A DNA stretch of 64,000 nt from Crossaster papposus. Its lineage: Eukaryota; Echinodermata; Asteroidea; Velatida; Solasteridae. The stretch spans positions 1,797,001-1,861,000 of the forward strand of contig JBAIAA010000506.1 in the NCBI GenBank assembly GCA_037893245.1. Reading direction: 5' to 3'. This document shows positions 38,920 to 53,800 of this stretch, piece by piece (position 1 is the stretch's first letter; the number at the start of each line of letters is the position of its first letter). The notes below the pieces were generated by a model, which did no database searches, was not told the DNA's origin, and saw only the letters and a list, made by a program, of their open reading frames with translations. The position numbers were made by a program, and so were the translations under genes.

Positions 38920-40769
38920 AACTCGAGGGCTCGTTCCCACATCATGTGTTTATTTCGTATGCACACTTCTTCCCCTTTACATAGTTAACTCGAGGGCTTG
39001 TTCCCACATCATGTGTTTATTTCTTATGCACACTTCTTTTCCTTTACATATTTCTTATGCACACTTCTTTCCCTTTATATATTTCTTATGCACACTTCTT
39101 TCCCTTTACATATTTAACTCGAGGGCTTGTTCCCAATTCATGTGTTTATTTCTTATGCACACTTCTTTCCCTTTACATATTTCTTATGCACACTTCTTTC
39201 CCTTTACATATTTCTTATGCACACTTCTTTCCCTTTATTATTTCTTATGCACACTTCTTTCCCTTTACATATTTCTTATGCACACTTCTTTCCCTTTACA
39301 TATTTCTTATGCACACTTCTTTCCCTTTACATATTTCTTATGCACACTTCTTTCCCTTTACATATTTCTTATGCACACTTCTTTCCCTTTACATATTTCT
39401 TATGCACACTTCTTTCCCTTTACATATTTCTTATGCACACTTCTTTCCCTTTACATATTTCTTATGCACACTTCTTTCCCTTTACATATTTAACTCGAGG
39501 GCTTGTTCCCACATCATGTGTTTATTTCTTATGCACACTTCTTTCCCTTTACATATTTCTTATGCACACTTCTGTCCCTTTACATATTTCTTATGCACAC
39601 TTCTTTCCCTTTACATATTTCTTATGCACACTTCTTTCCCTTTACATATTTCTTATGCACACTTCTTTCCCTTTACATATTTCTTATGCACACTTCTTTC
39701 CCTTTACATATTTCTTATGCACACTTCTTTCCCTTTACATATTTCTTATGCACACTTCTTTCCCTTTACATATTTCTTATGCACACTTCTTTCCCTTTAC
39801 ATATTTCTTATGCACACTTCTTTCCCTTTACATATTTCTTATGCACACTTCTTTCCCTTTACATATTTCTTATGCACACTTCTTTCCCTTTACATATTTC
39901 TTATGCACACTTCTTTCCCTTTACATACTTCTTATGCAAACTTCTTTCCCTTTACATATATTTCTTATGCACACTTCTTTCCCTTTACATATTTCTTATG
40001 CACACTTCTTTCCCTTTACATATTTCTTATGCACACTTCTTTCCCTTTACATATTTCTTATGCACACTTCTTTCCCTTTACATATTTCTTATGCACACTT
40101 CTTTCCCTTTACATATTTATTATGCAAACTTCTTTCCCTTTACATATTTCTTATGCACACTTCTTTCCCTTTACATATTTCTTATGCACACTTCTTTCCC
40201 TTTACATATTTCTTATGCACACTTCTTTCCCTTTACATATTTCTTATGCACACTTCTTTCCCTTTACATATTTATTATGCACACTTCTTTCCCTTTACAT
40301 ATTTCTTATGCACACTTCTTTCCCTTTACATATTTCTTATGCACACTTCTTTCCCTCTACATAATTTTTATGCACACTTCTTTCCCTTTACATATTTCTT
40401 ATGCACACTTCTTTCCCTTTACATATTTCTTATGCACACTTCTTTCCCTTTACATATTTCTTATGCACACTTCTTTCCCTTTACATATTTCTTATGCACA
40501 CTTCTTTCCCTTTACATATTTCTTATGCACACTTATTTCCCTTTACATATTTCTTATGCACACTTCTTTCCCTTTACATATTCCTTATGCACACTTCTTT
40601 CCCTTTACATATTTCTTATGCACACTTCTTTCCCTTTACATATTTCTTATGCACACTTCTTTCCCTTTACATATTTCTTATGCACACTTCTTTCCCTTTA
40701 CATATTTCTTATGCACACTTCTTTCCCTTTCCATATTTCTTATGCACACTTCTTTCCCTTTACATATTT
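38920..40769 (+). repeat. 1,850-bp higher-order unit
   Basis: Same triplet and markers as the preceding unit, shorter by exactly 372 bp, i.e. twelve 31-bp monomers. It also carries the CCATATTTC variant (40,730 region) seen at 38,880 and 42,424. Confidence 0.88.
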
Positions 40770-42462
40770 AACTCGAGGGCTCGTTCCCACATCATGTGTT
40801 TATTTCGTATGCACACTTCTTCCCCTTTACATAGTTAACTCGAGGGCTTGTTCCCACATCATGTGTTTATTTCTTATGCACACTTCTTTTCCTTTACATA
40901 TTTCTTATGCACACTTCTTTCCCTTTATATATTTCTTATGCACACTTCTTTCCCTTTACATATTTAACTCGAGGGCTTGTTCCCAATTCATGTGTTTATT
41001 TCTTATGCACACTTCTTTCCCTTTACATATTTCTTATGCACACTTCTTTCCCTTTACATATTTCTTATGCACACTTCTTTCCCTTTATTATTTCTTATGC
41101 ACACTTCTTTCCCTTTACATATTTCTTATGCACACTTCTTTCCCTTTACATATTTCTTATGCACACTTCTTTCCCTTTACATATTTCTTATGCACACTTC
41201 TTTCCCTTTACATGTTTCTTATGCACACTTCTTTCCCTTTACATATTTCTTATGCACACTTCTTTCCCTTTACATATTTCTTATGCACACTTCTTTCCCT
41301 TTACATATTTCTTATGCACACTTCTTTCCCTTTACATATTTAACTCGAGGGCTTGTTCCCACATCATGTGTTTATTTCTTATGCACACTTCTTTCCCTTT
41401 ACATATTTCTTATGCACACTTCTGTCCCTTTACATATTTCTTATGCACACTTCTTTCCCTTTACATATTTCTTATGCACACTTCTTTCCCTTTACATATT
41501 TCTTATGCACACTTCTTTCCCTTTACATATTTCTTATGCACACTTCTTTCCCTTTACATATTTCTTATGCACACTTCTTTCCCTTTACATATTTCTTATG
41601 CACACTTCTTTCCCTTTACATATTTCTTATGCACACTTCTTTCCCTTTACATATTTCTTATGCACACTTCTTTCCCTTTACATATTTCTTATGCACACTT
41701 CTTTCCCTTTACATATTTCTTATGCACACTTCTTTCCCTTTACATATTTCTTATGCACACTTCTTTCCCTTTACATACTTCTTATGCAAACTTCTTTCCC
41801 TTTACATATTTCTTATGCACACTTCTTTCCCTTTACATATTTCTGATGCACACTTCTTTCCCTTTACATATTTCTTATGCACACTTCTTTCCCTTTACAT
41901 ATTTCTTATGCACACTTCTTTCCCTTTACATATTTCTTATGCACACTTCTTTCCCTTTACATATTTCTTATGCACACTTCTTTCCCTTTACATATTTCGT
42001 ATGCACACTTATTTCCCTTTACATATTTCTTATGCACACTTCTTTCCCTTTACATATTTCTTATGCACACTTCTTTCCCTTTACATATTTCTTATGCACA
42101 CTTCTTTCCCTTTACATATTTCTTATGCACACTTCTTTCCCTTTACATATTTCTTATGCACACTTCTTTCCCTTTACATATTTCTTATGCACACTTCTTT
42201 CCCTTTACATATTTCTTATGCACACTTCTTTCCCTTTACATATTTCTTATGCACACTTCTTTCCCTTTACATATTTCTTATGCACACTTCTTTCCCTTTA
42301 CATATTTCTTATGCACACTTCTTTCCCTTTACATATTTCTTATGCACACTTCTTTCCCTTTACATATTTCTTATGCACACTTCTTTCCCTTTACATATTT
42401 CTTATGCACACTTCTTTCCCTTTCCATATTTCTTATGCACACTTCTTTCCCTTTACATATTT
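40770..42462 (+). repeat. 1,693-bp higher-order unit
   Basis: Same triplet and the 1-bp-loss marker. The 2-bp gain (ACATATATTTC) is absent, and the length is 50 x 31 + 4 x 36 - 1. It is 157 bp (five monomers plus 2 bp) shorter than the preceding unit. A further copy starts at 42,463 and runs into the next unit at 44,125. Confidence 0.88.
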
Positions 42463-44124
42463 AACTCGAGGGCTCGTTCCCACATCATGTGTTTATTTCG
42501 TATGCACACTTCTTCCCCTTTACATAGTTAACTCGAGGGCTTGTTCCCACATCATGTGTTTATTTCTTATGCACACTTCTTTTCCTTTACATATTTCTTA
42601 TGCACACTTCTTTCCCTTTATATATTTCTTATGCACACTTCTTTCCCTTTACATATTTAACTCGAGGGCTTGTTCCCAATTCATGTGTTTATTTCTTATG
42701 CACACTTCTTTCCCTTTACATATTTCTTATGCACACTTCTTTCCCTTTACATATTTCTTATGCACACTTCTTTCCCTTTATTATTTCTTATGCACACTTC
42801 TTTCCCTTTACATATTTCTTATGCACACTTCTTTCCCTTTACATATTTCTTATGCACACTTCTTTCCCTTTACATATTTCTTATGCACACTTCTTTCCCT
42901 TTACATATTTCTTATGCACACTTCTTTCCCTTTACATATTTCTTATGCACACTTCTTTCCCTTTACATATTTCTTATGCACACTTCTTTCCCTTTACATA
43001 TTTCTTATGCACACTTCTTTCCCTTTACATATTTAACTCGAGGGCTTGTTCCCACATCATGTGTTTATTTCTTATGCACACTTCTTTCCCTTTACATATT
43101 TCTTATGCACACTTCTGTCCCTTTACATATTTCTTATGCACACTTCTTTCCCTTTACATATTTCTTATGCACACTTCTTTCCCTTTACATATTTCTTATG
43201 CACACTTCTTTCCCTTTACATATTTCTTATGCACACTTCTTTCCCTTTACATATTTCTTATGCACACTTCTTTCCCTTTACATATTTCTTATGCACACTT
43301 CTTTCCCTTTACATATTTCTTATGCACACTTCTTTCCCTTTACATATTTCTTATGCACACTTCTTTCCCTTTACATATTTCTTATGCACACTTCTTTCCC
43401 TTTACATATTTCTTATGCACACTTCTTTCCCTTTACATATTTCTTATGCACACTTCTTTCCCTTTACATACTTCTTATGCAAACTTCTTTCCCTTTACAT
43501 ATTTCTTATGCACACTTCTTTCCCTTTACATATTTCTGATGCACACTTCTTTCCCTTTACATATTTCTTATGCACACTTCTTTCCCTTTACATATTTCTT
43601 ATGCACACTTCTTTCCCTTTACATATTTCTTATGCACACTTCTTTCCCTTTACATATTTCTTATGCACACTTCTTTCCCTTTACATATTTCGTATGCACA
43701 CTTATTTCCCTTTACATATTTCTTATGCACACTTCTTTCCCTTTACATATTTCTTATGCACACTTCTTTCCCTTTACATATTTCTTATGCACACTTCTTT
43801 CCCTTTACATATTTCTTATGCACACTTCTTTCCCTTTACATATTTCTTATGCACACTTTTTTCCCTTTACATATTTCTTATGCACACTTCTTTCCCTTTA
43901 CATATTTCTTATGCACACTTCTTTCCCTTTACATATTTCTTATGCACACTTCTTTCCCTTTACATATTTCTTATGCACACTTCTTTCCCTTTACATATTT
44001 CTTATGCACACTTCTTTCCCTTTACATATTTCTTATGCACACTTCTTTCCCTTTACATATTTCTTATGCACACTTCTTTCCCTTTACATATTTCTTATGC
44101 ACACTTCTTTCCCTTTACATATTT

Positions 44125-47100
44125 AACTCGAGGGCTTGTTCCCACATCATGTGTTTATTTCTTATGCACACTTCTTTCCCTTTACATATTTAACTCGGGG
44201 GCTTGTTCCCACATCATGTGTTTATTTATTATGCACACTTCTTTCCCTTTACATATTTCTTATGCACACTTCTTTCCCTTTACATATTTAACTCGAGGGC
44301 TTGTTCCCACATCATGTGTTTATTTATTATGCACACTTCTTTCCCTTTACATATTTCTTATGCACACTTCTTTCCCTTTACATATTTCTTATGCACACTT
44401 CTTTCCCTTTACATATTTCTTATGCACACTTCTTTCCCTTTACATATTTCTTATGCACACTTCTTTCCCTTTACATATTTATTATGCACACTTCTTTCCC
44501 TTTACATATTTCTTATGCACACTTCTTTCCCTTTACATATTTCTTATGCACACTTCTTTCCCTTTACATATTTCTTATGCACACTTCTTTCCCTTTACAT
44601 ATTTCTTATGCACACTTCTTTCCCTTTACATATTTCGTATGCACACTTCTTTCCCTTTACATATTTCTTATGCACACTTCTTTCCCTTTACATATTTCTT
44701 ATGCACACTTCTTTCCCTTTACATATTTCTTATGCACACTTCTTTCCCCTCTACATATTTCGTATGCACACTTCTTTCCCTTTACATATTTCTTATGCAC
44801 ACTTCTTTCCCTTTACATATTTCTTATGCACACTTCTTTCCCTTTACATATTTCTTATGCACACTTCTTTCCCTTTACATATTTCTTATGCACACTTCTT
44901 TCCCTTTACATATTTCTTATGCAAACTTCTTTCCCTTTACATATTTCTTATGCACACTTCTTTCCCTTTACATATTTCTTATGCACACTTCTTTCCCTTT
45001 ACATATTTCTTATGCACACTTCTTTCCCTTTACATATTTCTTATGCACACTTCTTTCCCTTTACATATTTCTTATGCACACTTCTTTCCCTTTACATATT
45101 TCTTATGCACACTTCTTTCCCTTTACATATTTCTTATGCACACTTCTTTCCCTTTACATATTTTTTATGCACACTTCTTTCCCTTTACATATTTCTTATG
45201 CACACTTCTTTCCCTTTACATATTTCTTATGCACACTTCTTTCCCTTTACATATTTCTTATGCACACTTCTTTCCCTTTACATATTTCTTATGCACACTT
45301 CTTTCCCTTTACATATTTCTTATGCACACTTCTTTCCCTTTACATATTCCTTATGCACACTTCTTTCCCTTTACATATTTCTTATGCACACTTCTTTCCC
45401 TTTACATATTTCTTATGCACACTTCTTTCCCTTTACATATTTCTTATGCACACTTCTTTCCCTTTACATATTTCTTATGCACACTTCTTTCCCTTTACAT
45501 ATTTCTTATGCACACTTCTTTCCCTTTACATATTTCTTATGCACACTTCTTTCCCTTTACATATTTCTTATGCACACTTCTTTCCCTTTACATATTTCTT
45601 ATGCACACTTCTTTCCCTTTACATATTTCTTATGCACACTTCTTTCCCTTTACATATTTCTTATGCACACTTCTTTCCCTTTACATATTTCTTATGCACA
45701 CTTCTTTCCCTTTACATATTTCTTATGCACACTTCTTTCCCTTTACATATTTCTTATGCACACTTCTTTCCCTTTACATATTTCTTATGCACACTTCTTT
45801 CCCTTTACATATTTCTTATGCACACTTCTTTCCCTTTACATATTTCTTATGCACACTTCTTTCCCTTTACATATTTCTTATGCACACTTCTTTCCCTTTA
45901 CATATTTCTTATGCACACTTCTTTCCCTTTACATATTTCTTATGCACACTTCTTTCCCTTTACATATTTAACTCGAGGGCTTGTTCCCACATCATGTGTT
46001 TATTTCTTATGCACACTTCTTTCCCTTTACATATTTCTTATGCACACTTCTTTCCCTTTACATATTTCTTATGCACACTTCTTTCCCTTTACATATTTCT
46101 TATGCACACTTCTTTCCCTTTACATATTTCTTATGCACACTTCTTTCCCTTTACATATTTCTTATGCACACTTCTTTCCCTTTACATATTTCTTATGCAC
46201 ACTTATTTCCCTTTACATATTTCTTATGCACACTTCTTTCCCTTTACATATTTCTTATGCACACTTCTTTCCCTTTACATATTTCTTATGCACACTTCTT
46301 TCCCTTTACATATTTCTTATGCACACTTCTTTCCCTTTACATATTTCTTATGCACACTTCTTTCCCTTTACATATTTCTTATGCACACTTCTTTCCCTTT
46401 ACATATTTCTTATGCACACTTCTGTCCCTTTACATATTTCTTATGCACACTTCTTTCCCTTTACATATTTCTTATGCACACTTCTTTCCCTTTACATATT
46501 TCTTATGCACACTTCTTTCCCTTTACATATTTCTTATGCACACTTCTTTCCCTTTACATATTTCTTATGCACACTTCTTTCCCTTTACATATTTCTTATG
46601 CACACTTCTTTCCCTTTACATATTTCTTATGCACACTTCTTTCCCTTTACATATTTCTTATGCACACTTCTTTCCCTTTACATATTTCTTATGCACACTT
46701 CTTTCCCTTTACATATTTCTTATGCACACTTCTTTCCCTTTACATATTTCTTATGCACACTTCTTTCCCTTTACATACTTCTTATGCAAACTTCTTTCCC
46801 TTTACATATTTCTTATGCACACTTCTTTCCCTTTACATATTTCTGATGCACACTTCTTTCCCTTTACATATTTCTTATGCACACTTCTTTCCCTTTACAT
46901 ATTTCTTATGCACACTTCTTTCCCTTTACATATTTCTTATGCACACTTCTTTCCCTTTACATATTTCTTATGCACACTTCTTTCCCTTTACATATTTCGT
47001 ATGCACACTTATTTCCCTTTACATATTTCTTATGCACACTTATTTCCCTTTACATATTTCTTATGCACACTTCTTTCCCTTTACATATTTCTTATGCACA

Positions 47101-47431
47101 CTTCTTTCCCTTTACATATTTCTTATGCACACTTCTTTCCCTTTACATATTTCTTATGCACACTTCTTTCCCTTTACATATTTCTTATGCACACTTCTTT
47201 CCCTTTACATATTTCTTATGCACACTTCTTTCCCTTTACATATTTCTTATGCACACTTCTTTCCCTTTACATATTTCTTATGCACACTTCTTTCCCTTTA
47301 CATATTTCTTATGCACACTTCTTTCCCTTTACATATTTCTTATGCACACTTCTTTCCCTTTACATATTTCTTATGCACACTTCTTTCCCTTTACATATTT
47401 CTTATGCACACTTCTTTCCCTTTACATATTT
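44125..47431 (+). repeat. 3,307-bp higher-order unit (67/98 triplet type)
   Basis: Triplet at 44,125, 44,192 (CTCGGG) and 44,290, then a 1-bp-gain marker CCCCTCTACATATTTCG near 44,750 and a single segment at 45,970. Length = 102 x 31 + 4 x 36 + 1. The unit at 47,432-50,815 (3,384 bp) repeats the triplet and the marker. Confidence 0.87.
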
Positions 47432-50399
47432 AACTCGAGGGCTTGTTCCCACATCATGTGTTTATTTCTTATGCACACTTCTTTCCCTTTACATATTTAA
47501 CTCGGGGGCTTGTTCCCACATCATGTGTTTATTTATTATGCACACTTCTTTCCCTTTACATATTTCTTATGCACACTTCTTTCCCTTTACATATTTAACT
47601 CGAGGGCTTGTTCCCACATCATGTGTTTATTTATTATGCACACTTCTTTCCCTTTACATATTTCTTATGCACACTTCTTTCCCTTTACATATTTCTTATG
47701 CACACTTCTTTCCCTTTACATATTTCTTATGCACACTTCTTTCCCTTTACATATTTCTTATGCACACTTCTTTCCCTTTACATATTTATTATGCACACTT
47801 CTTTCCCTTTACATATTTATTATGCACACTTCTTTCCCTTTACATATTTCTTATGCACACTTCTTTCCCTTTACATATTTCTTATGCACACTTCTTTCCC
47901 TTTACATATTTCTTATGCACACTTCTTTCCCTTTACATATTTCGTATGCACACTTCTTTCCCTTTACATATTTCTTATGCACACTTCTTTCCCTTTACAT
48001 ATTTCTTATGCACACTTCTTTCCCTTTACATATTTCTTATGCACACTTCTTTCCCCTCTACATATTTCGTATGCACACTTCTTTCCCTTTACATATTTCT
48101 TATGCACACTTCTTTCCCTTTACATATTTCTTATGCACACTTCTTTCCCTTTACATATTTCTTATGCACACTTCTTTCCCTTTACATATTTCTTATGCAC
48201 ACTTCTTTCCATTTACATATTTCTTATGCACACTTCTTTCCCTTTACATATTTCTTATGCACACTTCTTTCCCTTTACATATTTCTTATGCAAACTTCTT
48301 TCCCTTTACATATTTCTTATGCACACTTCTTTCCCTTTACATTTTTCTTATGCACACTTCTTTCCCTTTACATATTTCTTATGCACACTTCTTTCCCTTT
48401 ACATATTTCTTATGCACACTTCTTTCCCTTTACATATTTCTTATGCACACTTCTTTCCCTTTACATATTTCTTATGCACACTTCTTTCCCTTTACATATT
48501 CCTTATGCACACTTCTTTCCCTTTACATATTTCTTATGCACACTTCTTTCCCTTTACATATTTCTTATGCACACTTCTTTCCCTTTACATATTTCTTATG
48601 CACACTTCTTTCCCTTTACATATTTCTTATGCACACTTCTTTCCCTTTACATATTTCTTATGCACACTTCTTTCCCTTTACATATTTCTTATGCACACTT
48701 CTTTCCCTTTACATATTTCTTATGCACACTTCTTTCCCTTTACATATTTCTTATGCACACTTCTTTCCCTTTACATATTTCTTATGCACACTTCTTTCCC
48801 TTTACATATTTCTTATGCACACTTCTTTCCCTTTACATATTTCTTATGCACACTTCTTTCCCTTTACATATTTCTTATGCACACTTCTTTCCCTTTACAT
48901 ATTTCTTATGCACACTTCTTTCCCTTTACATATTTCTTATGCACACTTCTTTCCCTTTACATATTTCTTATGCACACTTCTTTCCCTTTACATATTTCTT
49001 ATGCACACTTCTTTCCCTTTACATATTTCTTATGCACACTTCTTTCCCTTTACATATTTCTTATGCACACTTCTTTCCCTTTACATATTTCTTATGCACA
49101 CTTCTTTCCCTTTACATATTTCTTATGCACACTTCTTTCCCTTTACATATTTAACTCGAGGGCTTGTTCCCACATCATGTGTTTATTTCTTATGCACACT
49201 TCTTTCCCTTTACATATTTCTTATGCACACTTCTTTCCCTTTACATATTTCTTATGCACACTTCTTTCCCTTTACATATTTCTTATGCACACTTCTTTCC
49301 CTTTACATATTTCTTATGCACACTTCTTTCCCTTTACATATTTCTTATGCACACTTCTTTCCCTTTACATATTTCTTATGCACACTTATTTCCCTTTACA
49401 TATTTCTTATGCACACTTCTTTCCCTTTACATATTTCTTATGCACACTTCTTTCCCTTTACATATTTCTTATGCACACTTCTTTCCCTTTACATATTTCT
49501 TATGCACACTTCTTTCCCTTTACATATTTCTTATGCACACTTCTTTCCCTTTACATATTTCTTATGCACACTTCTTTCCCTTTACATATTTCTTATGCAC
49601 ACTTCTTTCCCTTTACATATTTCTTATGCACACTTCTTTCCCTTTACATATTTCTTATGCACACTTCTTTCCCTTTACATATTTCTTATGCACACTTCTT
49701 TCCCTTTACATATTTCTTATGCACACTTCTTTCCCTTTACATATTTCTTATGCACACTTCTTTCCCTTTACATATTTCTGATGCACACTTCTTTCCCTTT
49801 ACATATTTCTTATGCACACTTCTTTCCCTTTACATATTTCTTATGCACACTTCTTTCCCTTTACATATTTCTTATGCACACTTCTTTCCCTTTACATATT
49901 TCTTATGCACACTTCTTTCCCTTTACATATTTCGTATGCACACTTCTTTCCCTTTACATATTTCTTATGCACACTTCTTTCCCTTTACATATTTCGTATG
50001 CACACTTCTTTCCCTTTACATATTTCTTATGCACACTTCTTTCCCCTTTACATATTTCTTATGCACACTTCTTTCCCCTTACATATTTCTTATGCACGCT
50101 TCTTTCCCTTTACATATTTCTTATGCACACTTCTTTCCCTTTACATATTTCTTATGCACACTTCTTTCCCTTTACATATTTCTTATGCACACTTCTTTCC
50201 CTTTACATATTTCTTATGCACACTTCTTTCCCTTTACATATTTCTTATGCACACTTCTTTCCCTTTACATATTTCTTATGCACACTTCTTTCCCTTTACA
50301 TATTTCTTATGCACACTTCTTTCCCTTTACATATTTCTTATGCACACTTCTTTCCCTTTACATATTTCTTATGCACACTTCTTTCCCTTTACATATTTC

Positions 50400-50431
50400 T
50401 TATGCACACTTATTTCCCTTTTTGTAATTTC
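50400..50431 (+). repeat. 32-bp variant monomer, TTTTTGTAATTTC end
   Basis: ACATATTTC is replaced by TTGTAATTTC, giving 32 bp. Repeated at 55,711, 59,426 and 62,942. It serves as a second independent marker of the same higher-order units. Confidence 0.93.
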
Positions 50432-50586
50432 TTATGCACACTTCTTTCCCTTTACATATTTCTTATGCACACTTCTTTCCCTTTACATAATTCTTATGCA
50501 CACTTCTTTCCCTTTACATATTTCTTATGCACACTTCTTTCCCTTTACATATTTCTTATGCACACTTATTTCCCTTTACATATTTC

Positions 50587-50599
50587 TTGTGCATATTTC
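50587..50599 (+). repeat. 13-bp truncated monomer (18-bp deletion)
   Basis: TTGTGCATATTTC lies between complete 31-bp monomers. It lacks 18 bp between two CA dinucleotides and has an A to G change. Identical stubs sit at 55,898, 59,613 and 63,129, which fix unit offsets of 5,311, 3,715 and 3,516. Confidence 0.93.
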
Positions 50600-50815
50600 T
50601 TATGCACACTTCTTTCCCTTTACATATTTCTTATGCACACTTCTTTCCCTTTACATATTTCTTATGCACACTTCTTTCCCTTTACATATTCCTTATGCAA
50701 ACTTCTTTCCCTTTACATATTTCTTATGCACACTTCTTTCCCTTTACATATTTCTTATGCACACTTCTTTCCCTTTACATATTTCTTATGCACACTTCTT
50801 TCCCTTTACATATTT

Positions 50816-53800
50816 AACTCGAGGGCTTGTTCCCACATCATGTGTTTATTTCTTATGCACACTTCTTTCCCTTTACATATTTCTTATGCACACTTCTTTC
50901 CCTTTACATATTTAACTCGAGGGCTTGTTCCCACATCATGTGTTTATTTCTTATGCACACTTCTTTCCCTTTACATATTTCTTATGCACACTTCTTTCCC
51001 TTTACATATTTCTTATGCACACTTCTTTCCCTTTACATATTTAACTCGAGGGCTTGTTCCCACATCATGTGTTTATTTATTATGCACACTTCTTTCCCTT
51101 TACACATTTCTTATGCACACTTCTTTCCCTTTACATATTTCTTATGCACACTTCTTTCCCTTTACATATTTCTTATGCACACTTCTTTCCCTTTACATAT
51201 TTCTTATGCACACTTCTTTCCCTTTACATATTTATTATGCACACTTCTTTCCCTTTACATATTTATTATGCACACTTCTTTCCCTTTACATATTTCTTAT
51301 GCACACTTCTTTCCCTTTACATATTTCTTATGCACACTTCTTTCCCTTTACATATTTCTTATGCACACTTCTTTCCCTTTACATATTTCTTATGCACACT
51401 TCTTTCCCTTTACATATTTCGTATGCACACTTCTTTCCCTTTACATATTTCTTATGCACACTTCTTTCCCTTTACATATTTCTTATGCACACTTCTTTCC
51501 CTTTACATATTTCTTATGCACACTTCTTTCCCCTCTACATATTTCGTATGCACACTTCTTTCCCTTTACATATTTCTTATGCACACTTTGTTCCCTTTAC
51601 ATATTTCTTATGCACACTTCTTTCCCTTTACATATTTCTTATGCACACTTCTTTCCCTTTACATATTTCTTATGCACACTTCTTTCCCTTTACATATTTC
51701 TTATGCACACTTCTTTCCCTTTACATATTTCTTATGCACACTTCTTTCCCTTTACATATTTCTTATGCAAACTTCTTTCCCTTTACATATTTCTTATGCA
51801 CACTTCTTTCCCTTTACATATTTCTTATGCACACTTCTTTCCCTTTACATATTTCTTATGCACACTTCTTTCCCTTTACATATTTCTTATGCACACTTCT
51901 TTCCCTTTACATATTTCTTATGCACACTTCTTTCCCTTTACATATTTCTTATGCACACTTCTTTCCCTTTACATATTTCTTATGCACACTTCTTTCCCTT
52001 TACATATTTTTTATGCACACTTCTTTCCCTTTACATATTTCTTATGCACACTTCTTTCCCTTTACATATTTCTTATGCACACTTCTTTCCCTTTACATAT
52101 TTCTTATGCAAACTTCTTTCCCTTTACATATTTCTTATGCACACTTCTTTCCCTTTACATTTTTCTTATGCACACTTCTTTCCCTTTACATATTTCTTAT
52201 GCACACTTCTTTCCCTTTACATATTTCTTATGCACACTTCTTTCCCTTTACATATTTCTTATGCACACTTCTTTCCCTTTACATATTTCTTATGCACACT
52301 TCTTTCCCTTTACATATTTCTTATGCACACTTCTTTCCCTTTACATATTTTTTATGCACACTTCTTTCCCTTTACATATTTCTTATGCACACTTCTTTCC
52401 CTTTACATATTTCTTATGCACACTTCTTTCCCTTTACATATTTCTTATGCACACTTCTTTCCCTTTACATATTTCTTATGCACACTTCTTTCCCTTTACA
52501 TATTTCTTATGCACACTTCTTTCCCTTTACATATTCCTTATGCACACTTCTTTCCCTTTACATATTTCTTATGCACACTTCTTTCCCTTTACATATTTCT
52601 TATGCACACTTCTTTCCCTTTACATATTTCTTATGCACACTTCTTTCCCTTTACATATTTCTTATGCACACTTCTTTCCCTTTACATATTTCTTATGCAC
52701 ACTTCTTTCCCTTTACATATTTCTTATGCACACTTCTTTCCCTTTACATATTTCTTATGCACACTTCTTTCCCTTTACATATTTCTTATGCACACTTCTT
52801 TCCCTTTACATATTTCTTATGCACACTTCTTTCCCTTTACATATTTCTTATGCACACTTCTTTCCCTTTACATATTTCTTATGCACACTTCTTTCCCTTT
52901 ACATATTTCTTATGCACACTTCTTTCCCTTTACATATTTCTTATGCACACTTCTTTCCCTTTACATATTTCTTATGCACACTTCTTTCCCTTTACATATT
53001 TCTTATGCACACTTCTTTCCCTTTACATATTTCTTATGCACACTTCTTTCCCTTTACATATTTCTTATGCACACTTCTTTCCCTTTACATATTTCTTATG
53101 CACACTTCTTTCCCTTTACATATTTCTTATGCACACTTCTTTCCCTTTACATATTTCTTATGCACACTTCTTTCCCTTTACATATTTAACTCGAGGGCTT
53201 GTTCCCACATCATGTGTTTATTTCTTATGCACACTTCTTTCCCTTTACATATTTCTTATGCACACTTCTTTCCCTTTACATATTTCTTATGCACACTTCT
53301 TTCCCTTTACATATTTCTTATGCACACTTCTTTCCCTTTACATATTTCTTATGCACACTTCTTTCCCTTTACATATTTCTTATGCACACTTCTTTCCCTT
53401 TACATATTTCTTATGCACACTTATTTCCCTTTACATATTTCTTATGCACACTTCTTTCCCTTTACATATTTCTTATGCACACTTCTTTCCCTTTACATAT
53501 TTTTTATGCACACTTCTTTCCCTTTACATATTTCTTATGCACACTTCTTTCCCTTTACATATTTCTTATGCACACTTCTTTCCCTTTACATATTTCTTAT
53601 GCACACTTCTTTCCCTTTACATATTTCTTATGCACACTTCTTTCCCTTTACATATTTCTTATGCACACTTCTTTCCCTTTACATATTCCTTATGCACACT
53701 TCTTTCCCTTTACATATTTCTTATGCACACTTCTTTCCCTTTACATATTTCTTATGCACACTTCTTTCCCTTTACATATTTCTTATGCACACTTCTTTCC

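Larger units (their letters stand above)
47432..50815 (+). repeat. 3,384-bp higher-order unit
   Basis: Triplet at 47,432, 47,499 (CTCGGG) and 47,597, and a single segment at 49,153. Near its end it gains three markers that persist to the end of the window: CCCCTTTACATA (+1, 50,043), CCCTTTTTGTAATTTC (+1, 50,415) and the 13-bp stub at 50,587. Length = 105 x 31 + 4 x 36 - 15, matching those indels. Confidence 0.87.

Noticed and set aside
44125-47632. CRISPR-like alternation of 36-bp segments and 31-bp units
   Set aside because: The would-be spacers are identical copies of one monomer, their number between segments varies widely, and no cas-like gene or leader is present.
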